Of a stretch of 36,113 nt of DNA, positions 17,965-24,111 are shown in pieces; positions within the stretch are counted from its first letter, which is position 1; each line of letters starts with the position of its first letter. The stretch covers positions 9,842 to 45,954 of the forward strand of contig DBLW01000027.1 in the NCBI GenBank assembly GCA_002298075.1, written 5' to 3'. The DNA comes from Bacteroidales bacterium UBA714. Lineage in GTDB: Bacteria > Bacteroidota > Bacteroidia > Bacteroidales > UBA932. The notes under the pieces were generated by a model. That model had not been told where the DNA came from and ran no database searches. It saw nothing but the letters and a program-made list of their open reading frames with translations. Position numbers and translations under genes: made by a program.

Positions 17965-18562
17965 ATAACACAGGTACAGTCATCATCTTGTCAGTGGCGA
18001 AGTCATAAAAATTGCAGTCAATCAGGGCCTGAAAGCCGCCTTTTTGGTCGAAAATGATTTCTTTGGCGGAGTTGTCCCGATAGTCAATGAGTTCAATCAT
18101 GTCTTTATCTTCCCATCCCAGAGTGCTGTTACCTTCATTATATGGCCATGTGATGATTTTTCCGGACTCGTCAACAGAGTATCTGAAGCATATATACATG
18201 CTGTCTCCGGACATGATTTTGATTATATGTTCACCTGTTCTCTTGTCATAGTTGACCCGTTGTTTGGGGATTTGAATATTAATATTGGTTACCTGGCCGT
18301 ATTCTTTGACAGGGTATATTCTTACCGGTGTATCTCTTATTCTCCAAAATGCAGCCTCAAATCTCTCGAATTCAGCAATCACGTCATCGCTGACTATTCC
18401 ATTGCCATCAATATCCAGCAGATGTCCGTCTTGGATTGTGGCCGACTTGCACATGTATTTTCCGATTATCGTGTCTGTTATTTTTTCCAACGTATCATCT
18501 TCCGGCCTGTTGCATGATACAAACATGACCAGCAAAGGAATCAGCTTACATAAATGTTTCAT
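17933..18562 (-). CDS. Hypothetical lipoprotein, first gene of the receptor/DUF4249 operon
   Basis: I do not recognise the family. The 209-aa product starts MKHLCKLIPLLVMFVSCNRP, a lipoprotein signal with Cys at residue 17. The mature part shows I-I-G-K-Y-M-C-K-S-A near its start, D-I-D-G-N-G-I-V-S-D-D (an EF-hand-like D-x-D-x-N-G), and mostly beta-strand sequence typical of lipocalin-like or DUF-type lipoproteins. It overlaps the start of the receptor gene, so it belongs to that operon. A ligand-binding accessory at the outer membrane is plausible but inferred. Confidence 0.75.
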   Translation of the reverse strand: MKHLCKLIPLLVMFVSCNRPEDDTLEKITDTIIGKYMCKSATIQDGHLLDIDGNGIVSDDVIAEFERFEAAFWRIRDTPVRIYPVKEYGQVTNINIQIPKQRVNYDKRTGEHIIKIMSGDSMYICFRYSVDESGKIITWPYNEGNSTLGWEDKDMIELIDYRDNSAKEIIFDQKGGFQALIDCNFYDFATDKMMTVPVLFVYERVSYSL

Positions 18563-18596
18563 ATCGCTTTATTTTAGATAGATATAGCGCACGAAG

Positions 18597-18616
18597 GTAT
18601 GAAGAAATATTCATAC
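18597..18616. promoter_or_regulatory. Inverted repeat upstream of the receptor operon
   Basis: GTATGAA (18597-18603) and TTCATAC (18610-18616) form a perfect 7-bp inverted repeat with a six-base centre, 34 bases before the lipoprotein ATG. A promoter-like TACCTTCG on the - strand overlaps its edge, so it may be an operator. Confidence 0.4.
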
Positions 18617-18927
18617 AAGGGCTATTTACCTAAAAGAATAATCTTACACACTTTTGGTTGGAATTGCTTATAATCAATGTGTTAAGGAATTGTGAAATTG
18701 AAAAATCTTACAATGAGCATTGAATCGTATCAAACCTCTGCCTTTTTGTCAAGCCGAGGGCGGATGTCGGGTTATTTGTCAATGGAGAAGCTTGGCGAAA
18801 GAACGTTTTGACGAAAAGTCACTTAAAGGTCGTGAGTGAATGACAAAATAGCCAGGTGGGCTTTGGGTGGCGAGCCGTAAACGATTGTTTTCCGGGGTTG
18901 AAGAAGTCCGTTTTTAGGAAAAACGAT
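18617..18927. other. Intergenic stretch with a broken reading frame, no supported gene
   Basis: No promoter or intact gene is convincing. On + a frame runs from 18724 to the TAA at 18952-18954, inside the 121-bp repeat, interrupted by a TGA at 18841. Its last residues, K-R-M-T-K-K-S-E, are also encoded by the other repeat copy. This could be the decayed 3' end of a lost gene or mobile element; I cannot name it. Confidence 0.3.
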
Positions 18928-19048
18928 AAGAGGATGACTAAAAAGTCAGAATAACTTTCTGAGAATTCAATATTTGGGAACCAGGTCGAGGTTGACCACA
19001 CCGAAAAACAAGAAAAAAGAGGCCGACTAATAAGTGTTAGTCGGTCTC
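18928..19048 (+). repeat. 121-bp inverted repeat, copy 1
   Basis: It matches the reverse complement of 25486-25606 at 119 of 121 positions by base-by-base comparison. It contains a short coding-like tail (M-T-K-K-S-E then TAA), about 65 bases of shared non-coding sequence and a hairpin at the right end. A block CGTTTTTAGGA also occurs just outside both copies, at different distances. Confidence 0.9.
19004..19048 (-). terminator. Terminator hairpin in repeat copy 1, downstream of the DUF2188 gene
   Basis: On the - strand GAGACCGACTAA pairs with TTAGTCGGCCTC across a six-base loop (12 bp with one G-T pair), followed by TCTTTTTTCTTGTTTTT. It lies about 28 bases after the DUF2188 stop. Confidence 0.75.
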
Positions 19049-19075
19049 CATCTTTCGTGAACAATGGCATTGTTC

Positions 19076-19297
19076 TTAACCCTTTGATTCAACTGGATCA
19101 TTGCCATATGAATCTTTTGCGCGAATCTTGCCCTCCTTGTTATGAATAATCAGTTCGGACTCCTGCTTCTTCGCAATGATCCGGGCAGCAGCAATAGCTT
19201 CCTTTTGTGTATCAAATGTTTTAGTCATTCTGCTGTTCCCCTCACCTTTGACTCCCCAGCGGTCATCAACAGGTACTACATGCTGATTTTTTCCCAT
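19076..19297 (-). CDS. Small DUF2188 protein
   Basis: The ATG at 19297 is chosen because AGGAGGTG lies seven bases before it, an unusually good Shine-Dalgarno for this phylum, and because the 73-aa product then matches a whole DUF2188 protein. It shows K-N-Q-H-V-V-P at the start, W-G-V-K-G-E-G-N-S-R, T-Q-K-E-A-I-A-A-A-R-I-I-A and an ending G-K-I-R-A-K-D-S-Y-G-N-D-P. The frame opens further upstream to 19408 but without family likeness. The function of DUF2188 is not known to me; members are small, soluble and often scattered by transfer. A 17-base palindrome (GAACAATG-G-CATTGTTC, 19059-19075) directly follows the stop, then the repeat-borne terminator. Confidence 0.85.
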   Translation of the reverse strand: MGKNQHVVPVDDRWGVKGEGNSRMTKTFDTQKEAIAAARIIAKKQESELIIHNKEGKIRAKDSYGNDPVESKG

Positions 19298-19803
19298 CTC
19301 CGTACACCTCCTTCTATTGTCTTGAATTTTATAATCTGCAGAATCCGCCTCAAAATTCTGATGCGAAATCTCAAACAGCTTCTTTAATTTTCCTGTTTGG
19401 GCTACCAATAATCATAGCCGCTCCGACTAAAAACAAAAACTCGGCCATTACGACGTTTTCCATTGTTTTGTGGTGTTGTGCAAGAGTTGAAGATTGCAGT
19501 GAGTGCCCAAGAGAAATGACCCGAATGCTTTGTGTTGTATGACAGACATGAATAACAATCCTGATTTGACTTTAACTTTGATTTCCCGAGTGGATTTTTC
19601 GCTTGGCCCGTTTGAATGCAAGCTCGTCATCAGGGCAAAAAGATAGTTCAGGTCAAAGCCGGAAAGACTCTCTGATAATTGAATATTACGGGTCACCGGG
19701 AAAATCCTCCGTCCAATCTTCTGGTAAAGTCCGGAATCAGGCATATATATTACAAAGTCTGAACAGGAATATGTCAGGAAACGGTTTAAAAAATGGGCCG
19801 GAT

Positions 19804-19839
19804 TTTTACCGAATGCTCACCAAAAGAAATTCGGTAAAA
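19804..19839. repeat. Perfect 11-bp inverted repeat
   Basis: TTTTACCGAAT (19804-19814) and ATTCGGTAAAA (19829-19839) are exact reverse complements across 14 bases. A further TTTTTACCG occurs at 19854. No gene start lies close, so an operator or an RNA stem are both possible. Confidence 0.5.
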
Positions 19840-19925
19840 GAATTGCATGATATTTTTACCGTTTTCCAGTTTTTCCATTGCCCGCACGCTATGTACCGGT
19901 GATGCAGAAAATAAAAAACAAGCAA

Positions 19926-19960
19926 AAAGGGCTTGACCAATATTTTTAGTCAAACCCTTT
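19926..19960 (-). terminator. Terminator of tRNA-Leu
   Basis: On the - strand AAAGGGTTTGAC pairs with GTCAAGCCCTTT (12 bp, one G-T pair) around an 11-base loop, followed by more T and TTGTTTTTTATTTT. It begins four bases after the tRNA 3' end. Confidence 0.8.
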
Positions 19961-19964
19961 CATG

Positions 19965-20050
19965 TGCTTCGGACGGGAATCGAACCCGTACGGACATTGC
20001 TGTCCACGGGATTTTAAGTCCCGCGTGTCTACCTATTCCACCACCAAAGC
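19965..20050 (-). tRNA. tRNA-Leu(UAA)
   Basis: The 86-base molecule folds as a class II tRNA. Acceptor GCTTTGG pairs with CCGAAGC (one T-G pair), with discriminator A. The anticodon stem CGGGA/TCCCG encloses loop CTTAAAA with anticodon TAA. There is a long variable arm (TGGACAGCAATGTCC region), and the T arm CGGGTTCGATTCCCG is canonical. CCA is not encoded. It decodes UUA/UUG leucine codons. It has its own promoter and terminator. Confidence 0.97.
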
Positions 20051-20061
20051 AATCCGGACGG

Positions 20062-20069
20062 CAAAGATA
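20062..20069 (-). promoter_or_regulatory. -7 box of the tRNA-Leu promoter
   Basis: On the - strand TATCTTTG is a perfect TAnnTTTG box, 11 bases before the tRNA 5' end. No clear TTTG stands at the usual -33 distance. Confidence 0.6.
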
Positions 20070-20384
20070 ACGTAAATTTCTGAACTTTTTAGATTTTCAA
20101 AATTTCTTTTATGGCTCTTTTTAGCAAGTCCTTAAACCCCGGTAAGTCTCAGTTTCTTATTATAACGGAAGATTTCAGCTGTATCGCTCTGTACAAATGG
20201 ATGGTATATATGGCCTGAATGCGGGCAAGTGATGGTATGGAGCCGTCCAGAAATTTCATCAGACTCCGTCAGCCATCATATCGTCAGCCGGCATGTTGTC
20301 ACTCAGCACCTCACCTGCCGTCATGTCTCCTGCCACGTCTTCCGGACAAGACAGCCTGGCTGGAACGGCCTGCCTGCCAACATT
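20070..20384. other. 315-bp intergenic region, nothing recognised
   Basis: It lies between the tRNA promoter and the PAP2 stop. Short overlapping + frames here are Ser/Ala/Pro-rich translations without family features. No clear terminator for the PAP2 gene was found. Confidence 0.4.
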
Positions 20385-21467
20385 TTACCAGAACCATGCT
20401 GCGGCCCAGCCTACTGTTACAGAACTGAGCCATCTGCTTCTAGAAAAACAGATGCTTTCAAAATCAGCAAAAGCCTTGACTTTGAAATTGTTGTCCGTTA
20501 TAAGGCTCAGTCCCGCTCCTGCTGAAAGGTCTGCTCCGGCCTGTCCTGAGAACCACCCGCATCCGGCTGCGGCCCTGAGCTGCATTTCAAATACTTTCGC
20601 AAAATGAAGATTCCAGAAGCCTCCTGCCGACAATGCGTACAAATTTGACACATTTTCTCCGGAATATGTCATGGAACTTGCTGATGCTCTGGCTGTAACT
20701 CCTGTTCCGGGTATAATCGGAATGTCCGTCTGTAATCCGGCAAGACCTCCTCTATAAGGCAGGCTGCCGTCACGTTTTTCACATTGCTTGCCAAGTATAT
20801 ATCGGCGGCCGAACATGATTTCCGCAACATAATGCTTCTGTGACGGGTCATAAAGGTATTCCAAATCTGCGAAATTCTTTGAGATATGCCTGTCCTTGAA
20901 GATTTTGTCAGTTATGAAGTAGCCTAAATGCACAGAGCCGATTCCTATGGCGACTCCGGCCATCACGTCGCTTATCCAGTGGCGGTTATTGAATATCCTG
21001 GAAACCCCTGTGACTGTTGCTGCTGTGTACCCCGCTATGCTTATCCACGGGCTTCTCCATTCGTATTCCTTGTGCAACATAGTTGCGGTCATGAATGCTG
21101 TAGCCGTATGGCCTGACGGGAATGAGTTACGGCTAGAGTCGTCCGGACGCAGCCTTTTGACGGAATATTTGATTCCGTTCACAGCAGCGGCCATAATGGC
21201 GGCTGAAAATGCATCTGAGACAAGCATCCGTCCCCATGAACTTCTGCTTTCGTACCCTCCGGCCTTGAGACCTATCAGGACTCCTGCCGGCGCATATTGG
21301 AGATAGTCGTCATAATACCATCTGAATGAGGACATTGCTTCATTTCTTAATGCACGTATGTCAGTGTCGATATTCTGCTTGGGGGGGGCAGACTGCGCAT
21401 TAGCTGTTCTCGGACACAATGACAGAAACAGGAATGCTGAAAAGATGAATATAAAGAGGAGTTTCAT
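20385..21467 (-). CDS. PAP2-family phosphatase with extra C-terminal beta domain
   Basis: The start is MKLLFIFIFSAFLF at 21467, which gives a signal peptide (cleavage near NAQS) and sits 17 bases after a likely transcription start; a longer frame to 21680 adds a leader without signal. The 360-aa protein carries the three PAP2 signatures: K-R-L-R-P (part of KX6RP), F-P-S-G-H-T-A, and S-R-I-F-N-N-R-H-W-I-S-D with catalytic His. Members remove phosphate from lipids such as undecaprenyl pyrophosphate, phosphatidate or lipid A. After about residue 235 there is an extra domain of about 125 residues rich in alternating strands and Gly, ending in aromatic W-F-W, like an outer-membrane barrel part. 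A run of eight C at 21381-21388 (- strand) codes A-P-P just after the signal peptide. Confidence 0.88.
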   Translation of the reverse strand: MKLLFIFIFSAFLFLSLCPRTANAQSAPPKQNIDTDIRALRNEAMSSFRWYYDDYLQYAPAGVLIGLKAGGYESRSSWGRMLVSDAFSAAIMAAAVNGIKYSVKRLRPDDSSRNSFPSGHTATAFMTATMLHKEYEWRSPWISIAGYTAATVTGVSRIFNNRHWISDVMAGVAIGIGSVHLGYFITDKIFKDRHISKNFADLEYLYDPSQKHYVAEIMFGRRYILGKQCEKRDGSLPYRGGLAGLQTDIPIIPGTGVTARASASSMTYSGENVSNLYALSAGGFWNLHFAKVFEMQLRAAAGCGWFSGQAGADLSAGAGLSLITDNNFKVKAFADFESICFSRSRWLSSVTVGWAAAWFW

Positions 21468-21490
21468 AATGTTGCTTAGTACCATGTGGA

Positions 21491-21498
21491 CAAAAATA
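21491..21498 (-). promoter_or_regulatory. -7 box upstream of the PAP2 gene
   Basis: On the - strand TATTTTTG is a perfect TAnnTTTG, 23 bases before the chosen ATG. A -33 TTTG is not evident. Confidence 0.5.
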
Positions 21499-21704
21499 CA
21501 TAATTTTGCGAAATAATGATCATGGATCTTCATCCGTATGCTTCCTTGAGCCGCATAACTTTGCTGCTCTGATGTGACGTAGGCAGGTGGATGACATGTG
21601 TCTACAGGCAAAAATGGATAGTGCAGAGCATCATGCTTGCTCTGTTTTTGTGTGCTTCTTTGTGTATGCGGACAAGCCATTGCTCATGATGCGCTTTGCC
21701 ATAA

Positions 21705-21956
21705 ATGGAATTTGATATGAGGACGGTAAAATATAAAGACAAGGCCACAGGCCGTAAAATAGTGAAAGTCGGAGATTTGGGCTTTCTTGCAGACAGGACT
21801 TGCCGCCACAATTGGTTCAAGATACATTTCAGGCACCACAAACTTAAGTGGATGCTTCGGAAGGCGGACCTGATTGTGGCTGAGAACAAGGATGTCGCAG
21901 ACGGTCTTGTGAGATACTATTTCATTCCACGTGACAGGATAACAATCTTGCACTGA
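21705..21956 (+). pseudogene. Glycosyltransferase (GT4-like) fragment
   Basis: The 83-aa frame resembles an internal piece of a GT4-type glycosyltransferase: V-G-D-L-G-F-L, then W-M-L-R-K-A-D-L-I-V-A-E-N-K-D-V-A, then Y-F-I-P-R-D-R-I-T-I-L-H. In whole enzymes this pattern (a near V-H-D-L motif, A-D-x-I-V-A-x-S, Y-x-I-P-x-D-R-I) comes just before the nucleotide-sugar domain. Here it stops, and the convergent comF-like gene ends four bases later. Neither the N-terminal domain nor the catalytic domain is present nearby. I read it as the remnant of a deleted gene; a free small protein is less likely. Confidence 0.45.
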
Positions 21957-21959
21957 CTC

Positions 21960-22766
21960 CTATCCCGCAAATCCCAATGTGGCCACACTGATACGCAACG
22001 GAGGTGGAAATACCGTGCGCAAAGCCGCAAAACAATGGTATAGAGTGGAGCCGGTAGTGAAAATGTCATCTATCAGCAGTATATGGGAAATGCGTTCTTG
22101 CTCCATACCACCTCCTGCGGAAAATGAACTTATGCAGAATGCTCCGCTGACATTTGCCTCTTTTTCTTCTGCAGACAATTCCGTCTGGGTACGTGTTCGC
22201 CTGTTTCTTATTATGATGTCTGTCTTCAGCTCGGCTCCAAGCTGCTCCGCCACTTCTTTTGCGACTATCTCAGCCTGGTTATATCCCCGTTTCCATTGCC
22301 TTGACCAGTGGAGGGGGACCGGAATCACAATGTCCACATCTGAAAAATGTTCTGCCGATGCGAGTCTGCTTCCGAGGATTCTTCCGAAATGCCGTCCGGC
22401 CTGGATGTCACCTTTGTATTTGATGCTATATTGGATGTTCCTGTATTCGGAGCCGTTATGGAAGAAGAACAGTGCGGCTGCGAACGCATATGGCTCACGT
22501 GGATGCTGACTTGCCTGATTTTCTTCTGGGCCGTGAGTTTCCGAAAATGAACGGCCTGCGTCAAGGCCTTTCTGTATTGATGCATTGAATGCGTCTGCCA
22601 TGGCGTTGTGCTTCTGTTTCCAAAAACGTGTGAAAGGGAAATCAGCCATACAGTACAGGCAGATGTGCTTTTCTCTGACGTTCAGTTTCCGTCCGCATAC
22701 GATGCACAGGCGCGGCAGCAGAAGGTCGGCCATGGCAATCAGGAGCCCTTTGATGAGGTCTTTCAT
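21960..22766 (-). CDS. comF: ComF-family phosphoribosyltransferase-like protein
   Basis: The start at 22766 (MKDLIKGLLIAMADLLLPRLC) matches the usual ComF N-terminus; the frame opens further to 22967 without likeness. The 268-aa protein has the N-terminal Cys motif (C-I-V-C-G-R, later C-L-Y-C) expected to bind zinc. A phosphoribosyltransferase fold follows: P-V-P-L-H-W-S-R-Q-W-K-R-G-Y-N-Q, and the PRPP loop L-L-I-D-D-I-F-T-T-G-S-T. In transformable bacteria ComF takes part in handling incoming single-stranded DNA; in Bacteroidota it is conserved but its role is less clear. It is convergent with the glycosyltransferase fragment. Confidence 0.88.
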   Translation of the reverse strand: MKDLIKGLLIAMADLLLPRLCIVCGRKLNVREKHICLYCMADFPFTRFWKQKHNAMADAFNASIQKGLDAGRSFSETHGPEENQASQHPREPYAFAAALFFFHNGSEYRNIQYSIKYKGDIQAGRHFGRILGSRLASAEHFSDVDIVIPVPLHWSRQWKRGYNQAEIVAKEVAEQLGAELKTDIIIRNRRTRTQTELSAEEKEANVSGAFCISSFSAGGGMEQERISHILLIDDIFTTGSTLYHCFAALRTVFPPPLRISVATLGFAG

Positions 22767-22978
22767 ATCCGTTGCAAATAAAAATGTTTCCTGCAGCGCT
22801 GCCGTCTGGTCTGCTGCCTGTTTGGGAGGGGACGCTATGCCGCTCGTTCTGTCCCGGCAAAGTCCCGATGTCGCCTCCGCATTTCCGCAAAGTAAGCCAT
22901 GATGTTTGTCTCCGGATATAAGAAAAAGAAAAAAGTTTATAAAAAAGAGAAAAATAATACGTTTCAAACAAATAAAAA

Positions 22979-23004
22979 GGACCAGCCTGTTGATAGGCCG
23001 GCCC
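22979..23004 (-). terminator. Terminator downstream of fabG
   Basis: On the - strand GGGCCGGCCT pairs with AGGCTGGTCC (ten pairs, two G-T) around ATCAAC, followed by TTTTTATTTG. It lies about 130 bases past the fabG stop. Confidence 0.75.
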
Positions 23005-23035
23005 TTGATGGTTCAGGTTTTATTGAATCTTATTC

Positions 23036-23064
23036 GGCGGGACAAATGTTATATGTTTCCCGCC
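23036..23064. repeat. 7-bp inverted repeat between fabG and its terminator
   Basis: GGCGGGA (23036-23042) and TCCCGCC (23058-23064) are exact reverse complements across 15 bases. It may be a stem in the fabG 3' untranslated region. Confidence 0.35.
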
Positions 23065-23132
23065 CCCGATATGTAAATTCTTGTCTTGTCCGGAAACGCC
23101 TCATTGAAACACTGGCGAATCATAAGGACAGA

Positions 23133-23879
23133 TTAGCAGTTCATCGCTCCGCAGCAGTTGATGACCTGGCCGCTCACGTAAGATGAAAGGTCGCTTGCGA
23201 GGAACAATGCCACATTGGCCACGTCCTCAGGAGTCCCTCCGCGGCGCATCGGTATTGTCTTCTCCCACTCCTCGCGCACTTTTTCAGGAAGAGAGCTTGT
23301 CATGTCTGTTATGATGAAGCCCGGAGCTATGCAGTTCGCACGGATGCCGCGAGGTCCCATTTCCTTTGCCATTGACTTTGCGAGTCCGATGAGTCCGGCT
23401 TTGGACGCGGAGTAGTTGCACTGGCCTGCATTGCCTGAAACTCCTACTACGGAAGACATGTTGATTATGCTGCCTTTTCTCTGCTTTGCCATGAACGGAG
23501 TGCATGCATGTATGAAATTGAATGCAGACTTCAGATTAGTGTCAATAACCGCATCCCACTGTTTTTCTTCCATCCTCATCATGAGACCGTCCTTGGTGAT
23601 GCCGGCATTGTTGACAAGAATGTCAATGCTTCCGAATTCCTTTACCACTTCGCTCACCACATTGTGAGCCTGCCCGAAATCAGCTGCATCTGATGCATAG
23701 CCTTTGGCTTTTGCTCCGAGAGCCTCAATCTCCTCTGTCAGACTCTGCGCAGCTTCATGCTGGGAGCGGTATGTGAATGCCACATTGGCACCTTCTGCTG
23801 CATATTTGAGCGCAATCGCGCGTCCTATTCCTCTTGTCGCTCCTGTGACAAGGGCTGTTTTTCCTTCAAGAAGTCCCAT
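23133..23879 (-). CDS. fabG: 3-oxoacyl-[acyl-carrier-protein] reductase
   Basis: This 248-aa short-chain dehydrogenase reduces 3-oxoacyl-ACP with NADPH in fatty-acid elongation. It shows T-G-A-T-R-G-I-G-R-A (cofactor loop), V-N-N-A-G-I-T-K-D, the catalytic Ser in N-M-S-S-V-V-G, and Y-S-A-S-K with catalytic Tyr and Lys. The end, G-Q-V-I-N-C-C-G-A-M-N-C, is the form I expect for FabG in this phylum. The length is normal. It has an excellent promoter ending 20 bases before the ATG and is divergent from ahcY, sharing a regulatory-looking intergenic region. Confidence 0.95.
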   Translation of the reverse strand: MGLLEGKTALVTGATRGIGRAIALKYAAEGANVAFTYRSQHEAAQSLTEEIEALGAKAKGYASDAADFGQAHNVVSEVVKEFGSIDILVNNAGITKDGLMMRMEEKQWDAVIDTNLKSAFNFIHACTPFMAKQRKGSIINMSSVVGVSGNAGQCNYSASKAGLIGLAKSMAKEMGPRGIRANCIAPGFIITDMTSSLPEKVREEWEKTIPMRRGGTPEDVANVALFLASDLSSYVSGQVINCCGAMNC

Positions 23880-23898
23880 GTATGTGATAATTTTTCCG

Positions 23899-23929
23899 CA
23901 AAAATATCCAACAGCCCGTAAACCTCAAA
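23899..23929 (-). promoter_or_regulatory. fabG promoter, Bacteroidota consensus
   Basis: On the - strand TTTG (23926-23929), a 19-bp spacer and TATTTTTG (23899-23906) match the consensus at every defined position, 19 bases upstream of the start codon. Confidence 0.75.
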
Positions 23930-23946
23930 AATTATTGTGCTTCAAT

Positions 23947-23995
23947 TGGTCAAAACAAGGCCATTGTGGCCAAAAACTGATTTTTGTGGCCAAAA
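23947..23995 (+). promoter_or_regulatory. Three TGGYCAAAA repeats spaced exactly 20 bp
   Basis: TGGTCAAAA at 23947 and TGGCCAAAA at 23967 and 23987 repeat with a 20-bp period; the last two share the 13-mer TTGTGGCCAAAAA. The array ends five bases before the ahcY -7 box and starts 17 bases beyond the fabG -33 box, so a bound protein could act on both genes. Confidence 0.6.
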
Positions 23996-24000
23996 AAAGC

Positions 24001-24008
24001 TATCTTTG
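24001..24008 (+). promoter_or_regulatory. -7 box of the ahcY promoter
   Basis: TATCTTTG is a perfect TAnnTTTG. The nearest TTTG (23983-23986) is only 14 bp away, too short for a normal -33 box. The promoter may need an activator at the adjacent repeats. Confidence 0.55.
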
Positions 24009-24111
24009 CGCCCGGTTCGCCCGATTATGAACGAATACGATGATGTTCGGGAAGCTCCGCAGCCTGCGAATAAGGCGGACATGATGGAAAACAACAAAAA
24101 CAAGAGATATT

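Larger units (their letters stand above)
19298..19964. other. 667-bp intergenic region without a supported gene
   Basis: Two open frames of about 98 codons (19448-19744 on -, 19603-19902 on +) overlap each other, lack family signatures and lack convincing starts, so neither is called. The right end carries an 11-bp inverted repeat (19804-19839) and the tRNA terminator. The rest shows nothing I can name; it may hold decayed genes. Confidence 0.4.

Noticed and set aside
18819..19070. 83-codon - strand frame across repeat copy 1
   Set aside because: It runs through the terminator hairpin and repeat; the composition looks non-coding.
19448..19902. Two overlapping frames of about 98 codons on opposite strands
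   Set aside because: They exclude each other, lack family signatures and have no convincing start signals; left as intergenic.
19965..20050. tRNA-Leu as integration site of a mobile island
   Set aside because: No copy of the tRNA 3' end, integrase or excisionase was found in the window.
20219..20607. Several + frames overlapping the PAP2 3' end
   Set aside because: Low-complexity translations, partly antisense to the PAP2 C-terminus.
23947..23995. CRISPR array
   Set aside because: The three repeats are only 9 bp with 11-bp gaps, so they are operator-like; no CRISPR array or cas gene was seen anywhere.
24009..24111. SAH or SAM riboswitch in the ahcY leader
   Set aside because: Only weak 4-5 bp stems are seen and no conserved riboswitch core; SAH riboswitches are not usual in this phylum.
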